Shown here one piece after another: positions 10,806-22,018 of a stretch of DNA of 64,000 nucleotides (positions within the stretch are counted from its first letter, which is position 1; every line of letters begins with the position of its first letter). Made by a program: the position numbers and the translations under genes. Source of the DNA: Branchinecta lynchi. Taxonomy: Eukaryota > Arthropoda > Branchiopoda > Anostraca > Branchinectidae. The stretch is taken from positions 27,856,533-27,920,532 of the forward strand of contig JAKZAP010000001.1 of the NCBI GenBank assembly GCA_023053575.1. Reading direction: 5' to 3'. The notes under the pieces were generated by a model that was not told where the DNA came from, made no database searches, and worked only from the letters and a program-made list of their open reading frames with translations.

Positions 10806-13256
10806 AATCAAATCAAAATCAAATCATTTAATGTAAACAAGATACAGTCTCTCATAGGCATAGCCCAAATATGGTATCTTTTAGTCAAACAGTTAATACA
10901 AGAAAGATTTGTCAACGAGAAAAACAAAAAGAATAGGATAAAACGCACAAGTTACGAATTGTTAAAAGTACGAACAAAACTCGGCACAAAGCTTCGAGAA
11001 TAACGCTGTGACCTGGAGTAAACCGGTGTCAGTTTTGGAACTTTCGCAGCCGCCTCTCTGGGGAGTCGGGATCTGAGGGGGACAAAGGGGGGCGGGAGGA
11101 AGTTCTTGTAGATGGGGTGGAGGAGGAGGGTTGAGCCAAATTTTAGGCACAGTTTCTCTCGACGGGCAAAAAGGGGGTCAAGTTTGTATTCTTTTAGATA
11201 AAAAGAGTAAGGCAGTGGGGAACCTCCGTAGATGATTTGTAGCGACCTCTTCTGAACCCGTTCAATTTTATCACTTTCTTCTTTTGTAAGAGCGAAATGC
11301 CAAACAGGACATGCATATTCTACTAGTGGGCGGATGAACATGCAGAAAATTAATTTTAGTTTATCCTTAGGAACCCGGAATTTCTTTAGAGTCTTCAGCA
11401 TTTGGATAGCACCATTTGCCTTTTTTACAATCAATCTTGTGTTTTCATGCCAAGTTAGATCAGAAGAGATCACTACCCCAAGCAGGGTAGTGCTGTTACA
11501 GAGGAGGTTTGGGTCTATAGGTGGTTCGAATTCAGGTAGGCTTTTCTTGAGAAATGAAAATGTCATTACTGAAGATTTATCTTTATTTACCACCATATTT
11601 AATTTTGCTGCTTCAGAGGTAACTTGTTCAATATAATTGAAAGTTTGACTTTTACACGCTCCAAATACTACCTCTGCTAGGGAAAGATCATCTACATACT
11701 TCCATCTTTCTTCCAGCCCGACAGCTATTTCATTGATCATGAGGAGGAAGCATAAAGGACCGATCACTGTTCCTTGCGGGACACCGCAAAAAATCGGTAA
11801 AGAAGAAGAAAAATTATTTTTATATTTTACGATTTGTTCTCTGTTTGTTAGAAAGCTTTTTACGATATTAATAAGATATTCAGGAATATTTTTCTCTGCC
11901 ATTTTTTCCAGCAAAATCTTGTGATCTACAAGATCGAAAGCTTTTTTAAAATCTATTGCAATTAGATTTATCCATTTCCCGGGTTTATCTAAATTTTTTA
12001 AAATAAAATCAAGTAAACTAACGAGATAGTGAACAGTTGAACACTTCGGGATGTTACCAAATTGCCTCTTATCGATGACTTCCGAGAGATATTTTTTTAG
12101 CCAAGAAGCAACAAAGCTCTCGTAAATTCGGCTAAAAATTGATGTAACAGTGATCGGCCTCACACCAGAGAAATCATTGGCTGCTCCCTTTTTCGGAATG
12201 GGAGTGATGAAGCCAATTTTCCACTTTTTGGGGAAATATCCAGTTTTGGTGATATTATTGTAAATAATATGAAGAGGAAACGCCAATTCTTTCGCAAAAG
12301 CTTTAGCAATGGCTACTGGAACATCAAAGGGTGCCACTGATGTTTTCTTTAACGAGGAGAGTTTCTTTCTAATTTCTGATATTGAAATTTCAGGCATTAA
12401 ATTAGAATTTACATTTGAATCTTCTTGTGAGTTTTGGGATGGTGCTTCAGCTGAAAACGAAGGTGGCTTTTCAGGAGGCAGTGGTGGGTACGACTGTACA
12501 ATAGAAGCAAAATGAGAGTTTAGGTCGTTCGCTGTTTTCTCTGATGGCTCCTCCTTCATGAAATCAACTGGTTGCGGGCCTCTACCAGTCAGATGTTTAA
12601 CTTTACCGAAGAACTGTGAAGGCTTGGATTCAAGGAGGTTATCTACTTCCTTTTTATAATAATTTTCCTGCGCCTGTTTAATTTTCCATTTAATTTTGTT
12701 TCTTAATTTCTTTGCTTCTTCTTCCTTTCCTTTTCCAATTAAGTGCAGTTTATGTTTAATCATTTGTTTAATCTCTGAATTTACGTATGGTTTATCAGTT
12801 GAACACACTTTCGTCTTTTTTTCCGGAAAACATTCAACAAACTTTTCATTTAGTTTGCTGTGAAAATTCTGCACCTGTGAATCCAAGTCTTCAGCAGTTG
12901 AGACTCCGGCCCAATTTTCTTTCGTTATCCAGTCCCCAAACTGCAAAAGTCCCCGATCAGTGATTGGTCTTGAGGTTATTTCGGTTACTGAGTAATTGAC
13001 TTTAACTTTCTCAAAGGGGGTCCACTGCAACATAAAATGATAGCTACCACCAAGCGGTGCGATTTTACTTGGGTTTTGATAGTAAGAGCAGAAATTCGTC
13101 ATAATTACATCCAGAGACGTACCACCTTTGGTTGTTGGAAAATCAACAACATTCTTGTTGATGAGGAAGCTTGCAGCTTCCTTAATTGTAACTCGCCTCT
13201 TTGTAGGTCTCATTGTGCTGGTGTGTACTACGAGAAAAAAATACAATGTAGGGATT
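10806..13256 (-). mobile_element. Jockey/CR1-type non-LTR retrotransposon, 5' truncated
   Basis: The element's 3' end faces low coordinates. After the stop codon (10952) there is a short 3' UTR and a (TTTGA)n tail at about 10806-10835. The left side of the coding region begins inside the endonuclease, so the 5' part is missing. It lies directly against the start of the transposase-like ORF. Confidence 0.8.
10952..13246 (-). CDS. Endonuclease C-terminus plus reverse transcriptase
   Basis: An open frame of 764 codons with no internal stop, so the copy is comparatively young. Residues 1-80 are the tail of an AP-like endonuclease (TSLDVIMTNF, then APLGGSYHF where the family normally has an SDH motif; here the D is Y). 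After a linker, RT motifs appear in order: IGFITPIPKKG, VRPITVTSIFSRIYE, AIDFKKAFDLVDH, VPQGTVIGPLCFLLMINEI, and the catalytic KYVDDLSLAE. The thumb and C-terminal region ends in RVQKRSLQIIYGG. This copies element RNA into DNA at the target site in active relatives; this copy lacks most of the endonuclease. The frame begins at ATG 13246 only because of truncation. Confidence 0.85.
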   Translation of the reverse strand: MYFFLVVHTSTMRPTKRRVTIKEAASFLINKNVVDFPTTKGGTSLDVIMTNFCSYYQNPSKIAPLGGSYHFMLQWTPFEKVKVNYSVTEITSRPITDRGLLQFGDWITKENWAGVSTAEDLDSQVQNFHSKLNEKFVECFPEKKTKVCSTDKPYVNSEIKQMIKHKLHLIGKGKEEEAKKLRNKIKWKIKQAQENYYKKEVDNLLESKPSQFFGKVKHLTGRGPQPVDFMKEEPSEKTANDLNSHFASIVQSYPPLPPEKPPSFSAEAPSQNSQEDSNVNSNLMPEISISEIRKKLSSLKKTSVAPFDVPVAIAKAFAKELAFPLHIIYNNITKTGYFPKKWKIGFITPIPKKGAANDFSGVRPITVTSIFSRIYESFVASWLKKYLSEVIDKRQFGNIPKCSTVHYLVSLLDFILKNLDKPGKWINLIAIDFKKAFDLVDHKILLEKMAEKNIPEYLINIVKSFLTNREQIVKYKNNFSSSLPIFCGVPQGTVIGPLCFLLMINEIAVGLEERWKYVDDLSLAEVVFGACKSQTFNYIEQVTSEAAKLNMVVNKDKSSVMTFSFLKKSLPEFEPPIDPNLLCNSTTLLGVVISSDLTWHENTRLIVKKANGAIQMLKTLKKFRVPKDKLKLIFCMFIRPLVEYACPVWHFALTKEESDKIERVQKRSLQIIYGGSPLPYSFYLKEYKLDPLFARREKLCLKFGSTLLLHPIYKNFLPPPFVPLRSRLPREAAAKVPKLTPVYSRSQRYSRSFVPSFVRTFNNS

Positions 13257-13259
13257 GCA

Positions 13260-13922
13260 TAGGATAACTTTCAAGCCTGTTTGGCTGATCATCAAGAAAA
13301 CACTTTCTACTTCAGCCGATTTTGATATTTTTCAGCGTTTCCCTGTTCAAACGTGGATACTAGAAGATTATCAGTGTTGACTTGCTTATGTAGACCTTAA
13401 TGGTTTACAAATAGCTACACAAAATGTTAAGTTTTACTGCTTTTTGGAAAGTTAGACCACCAATAGCTTTATTAGAACAGAAAATCTCTAAGAACTCCAG
13501 AATAGCTAAGAAGTTGAAGCGTTACTGCCTTGATGATAGATCTGAAGAATAACTAATACATGACTGCCTTGATGGTAAATGACAAGACAAATAAAAGGTG
13601 GACAAACTGACTGCCTTGGTTGTAGAGCTGTATGATAGCTTAATAAGTTAATATCTTACCGCCTTGAAACTTGGTGGCTTACAATAAGCAATATACATTA
13701 TTACCAGGAATTTATTTACCTTTCTTCTTTTGTTCCGAATTGATTCTTTTCTTCCTGCTCGTAGCGCAAAACCGGAGTTACGCGTATCTGCCTGTCCGTC
13801 CCTTCTATTACTAACTGAGATACGCGTTTTTTACACCAACTGTATCTCGGTCTCTGTGCATGCTAGAGATACGCTGACAAGAGCAAAATGTGCGCCTTGG
13901 CCTCGGATTCAATGATTTGATC
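13260..13922. other. Weak periodic repeat; no gene
   Basis: At 13380-13680 the phrase ACTGCCTTGATG or similar recurs about every 55-70 bp. At 13760-13800 a copy of the sequence at 13945-13975 (GAGTTACGCG then CTGCCTGTCC) suggests a tandem duplication at the end of the next retroelement. Confidence 0.45.
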
Positions 13923-15600
13923 CTAACTCATTTTCGTTAAAAATTGAGTTACGCGGTTCTGCCTGTCCACCGGCGATATGAAACCTGAAAATTGATCAGG
14001 AGGGCCCAGTCCAGCATTCCAAATATACGAAAGTCCAACCTCATCAAGTATGGATTTGACTTGGAATGGCCATGACTTTATTTTCCCTGCACTTAACATT
14101 TCCAAATAAGCTGTCTTCGCAAGCCTATCACCTGGCAAAGCAATTATTTTCTGCCAGAATCTAATAGTTTGAGCTACCCTATGCCGTCTTAAAGAAAAAA
14201 TTCCTAGGTCTCCCTTCATCGCCTGAGTGTGGGTTGTAGGATGTAACCCAAATAATCTTTTGTAATACTGCAGCTGAATAGACTCGAGCTGCGTTGCTGA
14301 TTCATGTCCCCATATTTCTGCCCCGTAATGGATAATTGGCAAAACCTTAGACATAAAAACATGCTTGTGCATTTTCAAATTTTTTATACCCATTAATGTA
14401 GAATTTCTGAATATAGCTGCTGATGCAGCTTTTCCCCTGATCACCATTTCTTTTGGGTGAGCCTTCCAACTTCCATTTTCCATTACAACAAATCCCAAAT
14501 ATTTGAACTGAGAGCTAATTTTCAATTCTAGTCCTTTGAAGTAAAACTTTGGTGGACCCATCTTCTCACTATATCTTCCTGTATTAAAAACTACACCTTC
14601 TGTTTTCTTAACGTTTAAAATTAATTTCTTTAGATTCAAATACTCTTCCACCAGATTTAATAGAACTTGAAGGTCAAATTCCGATTTCGCAACAAGCGCA
14701 GTGTCATCAGCGAACAGCAGTACTGATAAGGGTATCCCACCTAAAGATAACGACGGGGCCCATCTCTTCTCTAGAAACTCAACCATATCCTTAATAAAAA
14801 TCCCGAATAACCTCGGAGAAAGCGTACAACCCTGTCTCAAACCTTTCTTACTTCTAAAAACTCTCGAGAATCCTCCCCCTACTATTTTTACCACCCCCTT
14901 AGTAGAGCTTTATATACTTACGATTAGTTTAATAAACACCATCGGTAGTCCTATTTCTATCAATACTTTTCCCAAAAGTAGTCTATCTACACTATCGAAC
15001 GCTTTTTTTAAGTCTAAAACGCCACAAACACGACAAAACGTCTTTTCCCTTCCCATATTTTTCAATCAAAGCCTTCAGAACTAGAACTCTATCACTTGTG
15101 CTATAACCCCTTCGAAATCCCCCCTGTTCTTCCCTAATGATTCTATTATTATCCAACCATCTTTCCAACCTGGTATCCAATACCTTTTATAATATTTTAC
15201 TGATTGATGCAATTAGTGATATAGGTCGATAGTTGTCATGTTGTTTGGGGTCACCCTTTTTTAAAAATGGCAAAACTATAGACAAATTCCACGAGTCAGG
15301 CCAAGTCTGTGCAAAAATTATCTTATTAAATAGACAAACCAATACCGGTAGCAGCACTGACGTAAATGTCTTATAAACTGAAGTTGGGATCCCATCACTT
15401 CCCGGCGCTGATCCTCCTTGCATATTATTAATTGCTTCCTTAATTTCCTCACCTGATACACTACTTACCAAATCATAATCATTTTCTAGCATACGGTATG
15501 ATACCTGTTCTAATGTAGGGTTCAGCTCAACTAAACTATCACAATCTACCTCCAACTTTTCAAAATATTCGACAAGCGCTATCAAGAGAAAATTCAGGTG
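13923..15600 (-). pseudogene. Broken non-LTR reverse transcriptase
   Basis: RT pieces in order on the minus strand. 15585-15187: GSAPGSDGIPTSVYK, LSIVLPFLKKGDPKQHDNYR and PISLIASISK. 15180-14992: EEQGGFRRGYSTSDRVL. 14894-13923: KKGLRQGCTLSPRLFGIFI, catalytic LLFADDTALVA, and a long C-terminal region ending in RQNRVTQFLTKMS. The pieces are separated by frameshifts near 15183 and 14900-15000. The N-terminal endonuclease is absent. No intact product can be made. The RT core resembles R1/I/Ingi-like lineages; I cannot place it further. Confidence 0.8.
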
Positions 15601-15989
15601 GAAAGTAATGGTATTTTCAAAAATGTTTTTTTCTGATTCACTTCATAGGGAAAAGATCATTTCTAGTAAGAGTTGTGCTTTAAAGATTCTTCATTAAATA
15701 TCTGATTTATGAACTTCTTCTCTGAAAATTGGTTGGAGTTACAGCTGGTGCTGTGATTTCGTTCTGGACATGGCTGCTCTTCGATTGGGTCGTCGAAAGG
15801 GTAGAGATTCTTCTGCATTTTGGTTTTGAAGTCACCTGTTTCTTCTTCTTCTTTCCGGCTAAGATTGATACTTGTCGGTGGCATGTACGGGCGATTTGAA
15901 GGGGCGAAATATACATATGCCCTTCACATTATTTTAACGTAAATTGTAAATATATGGGTGAGACCTTATCACCTTAAGTGGAATACCTA
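15601..15989. other. No feature recognised
   Basis: Unassigned. Short minus-strand frames here lack motifs. Confidence 0.45.
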
Positions 15990-16872
15990 TGTAGGCTATG
16001 CGGAAGGACAAATTAAATTCACGATATCACGATATTTCCAGAAATGCCTCTGATTTAATCGACAGGTCCAAAAGTGCAAGGTGCTATAAGTCCACCCCAC
16101 AATTTAAGAACAGTTTGGTTGATGCCCAGAAGAAAGCTGAAATGAGTTTTACTTGTCGAGGTCTGGACCTGTCGCTACTAAATTACTTTGATGATAGGCC
16201 TATGTTTTATCTGAGTAAAACCCTGGCTTCGACAGTGAAGAATTTTGCTAGTCTAAGTGGGGAGGAGAAGGATATCGGTTTAAAGCTCAATCCGAGTAAT
16301 AGTTAATGCATCATGTTTAATCGTAATCGACCAGGTTCCGATAGCGCTACAATTCCTTTGCGTGATTCCAGTATCAATCTTTCGTCGTCAGTAACTTATC
16401 TCGTTCTAACATTTGGTACCGACCTGACAAGTACCCGTGCTGGACTACTCGCACATTTCGGCGGTAAGGCTAGACCAGCTTACGGTCTTTTAGTCAGTTC
16501 TAAAACCCGTATTAGCAGGAATATTTTGACTAGATTTTACAACGCTTAAACAATACCCCACACTCTAGCCCTATCTTCTTTTTGGACGTTGTTTAGCATA
16601 ACTGATTCAATGACAATTCGTAAGTTATTCTATGAGTACGCTAAGTACCTCTCGGCGTTGCCCACGGGCTTATGACCACAAAGTTACGCAACTTTACGGC
16701 GTTACCGATCCCTTTGTGGCTGTGACCCAACACCGTGCCGAGTTTGACTCTTTTGTAGACAGGTGCCGTCCGTATTATAATGGGTTTTAGTCATTTCTTT
16801 TAGTTTAGTCGGATCTTTTCTTTTTCTCCGTACGGGCATGTTCTGTGTCATAAAATGATTGATTGATTGAAC
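15990..16872 (+). pseudogene. RT C-terminal remnant with TTGA tail
   Basis: Plus-strand pieces read YFDDRPMFYLSKTLASTVKN and IGLKLNPSNS, then after a stop IPLRDSSINLSSSVTYLVLT and LVSSKTRISRNILTRFYNA. They match the region just after the RT catalytic motif and the thumb. The 3' end at about 16852-16872 is AAAATGATTGATTGATTGA, a short microsatellite tail like those near 42700 and (inverted) 30040. Stop codons and frameshifts make it non-functional. Confidence 0.7.
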
Positions 16873-17465
16873 AGGCTATAGACTTAAGTTTTGCGCTTAG
16901 TCAAAGAGGTTTTACAGCAGTTTTGCGCACGTAACTCTGTGCCACATGAAACAGTAAGGTGGCAGCACAGCCCTTCCCTCCTTTTCAATGACGCCCCTGC
17001 AGGCCCGTATCCAGGATACGGCCTTGCGTTCCTGGATACGGCCTTGCGTTCCTGCTTCGTTTGTTATCTAAAGTTATCACCACGCTTCCGCATGAGCCTT
17101 CCACAGACAACGCAAATTTGCGTTGTCAATCGAAGCCAATCGAAAGCACGAGCGAAGCACCGAAAGTAGAGTTGAGAGTAGGCCGCCAGCAATAAATATA
17201 AGTTACATTACAGAGAACAATTAATACAGTTTGTTAATGGTTACCTTCCCGCATCGAGGTTGATATTGGAATATAACAAAGAGACGGACATTGAAAATAA
17301 CCTGTCCGAGCCGAAGACGAAGCAACTTATGAAAAATATCTGCCAATCGCAGCGAGGTTGATATTTTTGTATTTTGCCATCGAGCTTGTTATTCCAATAT
17401 CAACCGAGATGGAGGTATGTAATTCGTTAGTAGTTAAGGGGGTTTAGGTTTAGCAAGTATGCATA
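16873..17465. other. Short tandem duplication; no gene
   Basis: GGATACGGCCTTGCGTTCCT occurs twice in tandem at about 17014-17052. A related phrase GGATACGGCCTTGAACA is at 27657. Otherwise unassigned. Confidence 0.5.
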
Positions 17466-17469
17466 GATA

Positions 17470-18235
17470 TAGATGGTGGCTATGATCGGTTTTTGGGAAA
17501 AGATTTTGATGCTGCCGAGAGTAAGGATCCTCAAGGCGGCTTATATAGAGAGTATTTTAGATACTAGAATAGGTTCGTGGTCTTTACAAATAAGATGTAT
17601 TTTAGATGGTTACGGACTGTCCATGTAGTGGAATGATGGCGTAGGTCCTGGTTTGAATTTGGGAAAAATACAAAAAGAGGTGGAGGCTAGGCTTTTAGAC
17701 CAAGAAACTAGTTGGCAGGTTGCAAAGGATCTGTCACGTGCACTGAGGTATTATGCTAAGGCTACAGAGGTGTGGGGGGAGGAAATATTTTTCAAGGTGG
17801 GTTTAAAAAGGGAGGAATAAAGTTAGTGTGTTGTCTTCGGACAGATTGTTTACCGCTTGGGAGAAGAAGAACGGATATTGGAAGTTCTTCCGAACGTTTT
17901 GGTCAGTATTTCTCCTGTCCAATGTGTGGAGATGAGAATGAAAGTGTGGTGTACGTCATGTGTAAATGTTAAGAATTAAGAGAGCTGAGGAATGAAGTGT
18001 TTGGAGAATGCGTGAGGGTAATTGTCGAGAAATGAATGTGTAGTACGATTGGTAGCCGTCAATTTGATGATGTGAGAAGGCTGGCTAGATTCTTCAGGTT
18101 CGCTTTTCAACACCGAAAATTATGCCTAGATTAAGTAGGTTACTGTATACATCGTTGTTCTTTTGTTTTTGTTTATTTTGTTGCCATGGCCTTTTGGCTT
18201 TTTTGTGCAAATAAATCTTATCTTATCTGTCTTCT
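17470..18235 (+). pseudogene. Non-LTR element 3' end with CCHC-like tail
   Basis: The segment 17780-17969 reads LRTDCLPLGRRR followed by CPMCGDENESVVYVMCKC, and is clearly paralogous to 40723-41016 (LKADALPVGMRR, CPMCGIEGEDVVHLICY). This is the cysteine-rich C-terminus common after RT in several non-LTR clades. The element ends near 18235 with AATAAATCTTATCTTATC, a poly(A)-signal-like word plus a short pentameric tail. The preceding coding region is riddled with stops. Confidence 0.7.
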
Positions 18236-18285
18236 CTAAACTAATAAAACTTGTTCGAACAGGTGTCGACAGTATCCGCTGTCAT

Positions 18286-19684
18286 GGGTTGTCGACAAAA
18301 CGTCCCCATTCGAAACGTCCCCAACAAACCTCCCCGTGACAAAACGTCCCCACGACAAAACGTCCCCGTGGCGAAACTTCCCCGCTCAAAACGTCCCCTG
18401 GCGAAACGCCCCCATGGCGAAACGTCCCCGGCTATAGAATTTTTTTTTCATAGCTGAGGGATAGCTAGGCCCATGTGACTACTGATTGCGTCATCAGTTC
18501 AGACAAAAAATGTTTCTGGAATATAAACTTTTGAAAATCACGATGGTCTTACTACTTCAGCATTGAACCGATACTCAATAAACCAGCCAAAGTGTTGCTC
18601 CCGGCTATAGCCATTCCTTAAAGGACCCATCGCACTATTCACTCTTCAACTCACAGTATTGTAAAATCTGTAAATACTATATAGGCTGTGTTTGCAACAA
18701 ATAACCCACGGTTGTGGCTGTTTTAAGCCTTTTCCGAGACCAGTTGACTTGTAGCGAAAAGAGGAAACAATTTACATAACCGGTTTCTCTGATGGAAAAA
18801 CATCTCGCAGTCAACCGTCGACAGCGTGGTTTACGTCCAAGGTATCAAAACACGGTAAGTGAGAAAACCAGCGTGGTCTTGTTAGAGGGGTTAGAATGTA
18901 CCGTACGAAATTGGGGTTTCCGGGTTTAGAGATACATGGAGTAATTGCGGAAGTAGGTATAGGTAAGACAGGTCCTTTAAGGAAAGCGCGAAGATTTAGT
19001 GTTTTATCTTTTACTTAATTTGTTTTTATATTGTGTGTTAGTTGACTCTGCGATATAACTTATTTGATCTCGCTTTTGTTCGATATTTAATTTGGTGATA
19101 TTTATTATTTAAAAATTTTATTAAAGGATCAAAACCATCTAACCTAGATTAACGATGTCTCTCTTCCTAACTAATCCGCTTTCGCTTTCTCGCTTCCATG
19201 TTATTTTTAACCAGCATAGCGGCACTACGCTTATTTTTGCATTTTCCTTGTTTGACTCTCATGGAGCCACAGCGGACTTCCCCTTTCTCTGAGGAGCATC
19301 TTGGTGCTCCTCAGATTATGCATGTTGGTTCGAACGACCTAGAACTGACCAGTTCGAGTCAATTGCAAGTTGCAAAGTATATTACACGACATATTTTAAC
19401 TGAAAACAATACATTTATGAAGCAACCAGTTCTATGTCCGATCTTTCCTGCGTATAAGAAATGTTCCCACATCTGTAATGCACACTCTGAAGTTGTTTTA
19501 CCTCGATCATGCACCTGAAGATCGAGGCGGACTTAAAAATCTATGCTTGGGGACGTTTCGCAACGGGGACGTTTTGTCACGGGGACGTTTTGGCACGGGG
19601 ACATTTTGACACGGGGAGGTTTTGTCATGGGGAAGTTTTGTCATGGGGACGTTTCACGGGGACCAGGGGACGTACGTTTCGTCG
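18286..19684. mobile_element. Foldback-type element with inverted GTCCCC arrays
   Basis: The left arm (18286-18435) is about nine imperfect copies of a 15-17 bp unit ACAAAACGTCCCCRTGG. The right arm (19549-19684) is the inverted array of GGGGACGTTTTGTCAC units. The interior of about 1.1 kb contains a nested MITE (18616-18983) and no credible gene. Arms made of short inverted tandem repeats are the hallmark of Foldback-like elements. Outer boundaries are approximate. Confidence 0.7.
18616..18983 (+). mobile_element. TTAA-flanked MITE, copy 1
   Basis: Ends read CCTTAAAGGACCC and GGTCCTTTAAGG; taking TTAA as the target duplication leaves AGGACC/GGTCCT termini. A diverged second copy lies at 55435-55803 and a reversed partial copy at 35605-35868. 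TTAA duplication is typical of piggyBac-like elements. No coding capacity. Confidence 0.7.
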
Positions 19685-19689
19685 GTAAG

Positions 19690-20200
19690 CCGCTGTCATG
19701 GCTTTGTTGAAAAGATTCCCATGGATTTTGTAATTCTTACTGACGCAATATTAACTAAGCGTATGATCACACTAGACTTCTTTCTGCGCAGAATTTGACA
19801 CCGAGTGACCGAAGCGTCTGTAGACAGTAGACCCAAGATAAGGGGTTGCTAAATAAATAAAAGAAGCGAAGAAGATTCACCTGGTTCTGAAGATTGTTGT
19901 TTTAAGTTCAGTAGATCAATTAGAACGAAATAGATTTTCTGATCATTTTGTAGTGAAATACTAAGGTATTTTTATTTCGGTTTACTAGCGAAATCATGCA
20001 AATATTTATGTTTTTCTCTAGAAAAAAGTAATAAGACATGGCACATCAAAATAACTTAGGGTGGTAACTGGTGAAGTTTGACTTATTACCCAAAATTTCA
20101 GTTTGCTTATCCCGAGTCCGCAAGGAATTTTCAGAATCGTCAAGGGCGACCGCAATACGTTTGCAGAACAGTAAACCCTGTTCTGTTCCTCAAATCTACA
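19690..20200. other. No feature recognised
   Basis: Unassigned AT-rich sequence. Confidence 0.45.
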
Positions 20201-20690
20201 CCGTTTTGGTTGAAAATTAATTTCTAGCACCCTCAAAGTGAGCATCTTCACCAAAAAGGAAAAACCAAGAAACATTCATCATCTTCAAGGTCCCATGATT
20301 ATTTTTTGCCTCAAGGGTATTATTTACAGTGAATTCCTCAAATTATAAAAATACTTTTGAGCAAAATATACATTTCATGACCCCGATGAGCCTATTATCA
20401 AATTTTTCCTCAAGGTTTTGCTTACAGATGAGTTTCTAGCACCCTTAAAGTACGCATCATCACAGCCAAGTGCAACAATAAAGTACTTTCACCAATGGTA
20501 TTTCCTCGTGATTTCTAGGGACCCATGAACATTCTTATGTCGAGGGTTTTGTCTACAAATGATCACAACAAACCCACGAATTGGCATATTCCTACTTTCA
20601 TCCTACAACCCAGCCTTGCAAGTGTTAAAATGAGTTTCTAGCTCTTGTTCTAATCCTTGAAAGCAAAAAAAATGAGGCACGAATGTTAGT
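20200..20690. repeat. Dispersed repeat family R1 (about 120-130 bp sub-units)
   Basis: Recurring phrases CTCAAGGGTTTTGCTTACA, TTTCTAGCACCCTTAAAGT and GCGCATCATCACAGCCAA appear here several times, and again at 32285-32390, 35870-36260, 36800-37060, 42950-43410 (reverse) and 63550-63690. The unit often ends at AAGTGCCATATGAGCT. Confidence 0.65.
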
Positions 20691-20948
20691 AGGCCCTTGG
20701 AGGTCATGAAACGTATTGTTTAGTCGAAAGTTTTGTTTGCACTTCGTGGTGATGATACGCACTTTGAAGGACATCTCTTGCTTACTCTGCCTTTTACATT
20801 ATCCTTAGCTCCCTTATGGAATCTAAAGCTTCTGAAAACCCCGCCTTTCTCTATTGTTTCATGTAGTACTACCTTCTTGTTCAGCATTTGACCTGTGAAC
20901 ACCTAGCAGCTGCTGTGAAATATTGGATACGATCCAGACAATAACTGG

Positions 20949-21957
20949 GTGAGCGCGAGCTGCTTGTTTATAGCCCGATCTTGGACATTTCTGCGGCGGG
21001 CTCTAGAGAATGAGGTTCGGCAAAGCCAGATTATCGACATTGCTGTTAAGTTTTACTATGAAAGTCAGGTGAAAGAAGGGAAAATTTTGCGTCACAAGCT
21101 AATGAAACTGACCGATCTGTGCGCCATGAAAAAAGACGAGGACAATGTCTCTGAAATCTGTAAGTTCCTTGCGGGCGCACTGAAAGAAAAGAACGCAGCA
21201 CTTCCATGCTTTGGAATCAAGGATCCTCTTGATACACCAGTTACTGCTGATGAGGTCAATGCGTGTCAATCAAATGTCCCGAAAACTAGATGGTTCATCG
21301 AACAGGTTTCAGGATACCATAAATCCCTGGCTCGTCCCGAGCAGAAGAACTCCCAGTGCGAAAAGTCAAGCCAAAACGATAAGCCCCTCTCGTACGCTGC
21401 TGTGGTGATAAAGAACTTTCCCAAAAGCCCAACAACCCCTGACGCTCGAATGGACTTTGTGTACAGCACATGTGAGCAGGACGCCAGGGAAGTTATACAG
21501 CTTAAGCGGTATAAAGGGGAGGCAAAACTAATGGTATCTACTAGGGAAACAGCAGTTCGTATAGCAGAGAAGATATCAAGCATGGCTGGTCTCGAGGCCC
21601 GTGCAAAGTCGCCACAAAACATCGAGCGAGCAGGAAATCAAACAATTATTTCCGTCGGCAAACAATGTGTGGCAGTTTGGGAATAGTAGGGCTTTCAGAG
21701 TGTACTTCCAATCAGAAGCCCAGCTTGACGCTGCAATCGCGAACCCTCCCATTGGTATCGAACGTGTTAGTGTTAGTGCGAAGAAATGTGTCTTCTTGCC
21801 CCGTAAATGCTTTAACTGTCACAAAGAAGGCCACCTGGCTGCGAATTGTACAAATACGAAAGTGTGCGGTCGGTGCGCAGAGGAAGGCCATTCCTCCACT
21901 AAAGATAACCCATGTAACAAACCCACTCGGTGTGCCTCCTGTAGCTCTGATGGTCAC
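20949..21957 (+). pseudogene. ORF1 gag-like protein with CCHC knuckles, frameshifted
   Basis: The first frame (20949-21686) gives about 245 residues of mixed, fairly basic sequence. A frameshift near 21660 moves the continuation to the frame ending at 21957. The C-terminal part holds CFNCHKEGHLAANC (canonical CX2CX4HX4C), then CGRCAEEGH with a longer last gap, then CASCSSDGH cut by a stop codon inside the third knuckle; the sequence after the stop (CYHPSC) would complete it. Such knuckles bind element RNA. Frameshift plus stop make this copy defective. Confidence 0.75.
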
Positions 21958-22018
21958 TAGTGCTACCACCCTAGCTGTCCCCTAAATCTAAAACCGACTG
22001 CTATCCCCCCTTCCTTCC

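Noticed and set aside
21266..21622. 118-codon minus frame
   Set aside because: Antisense shadow of the gag-like ORF1; no motif.
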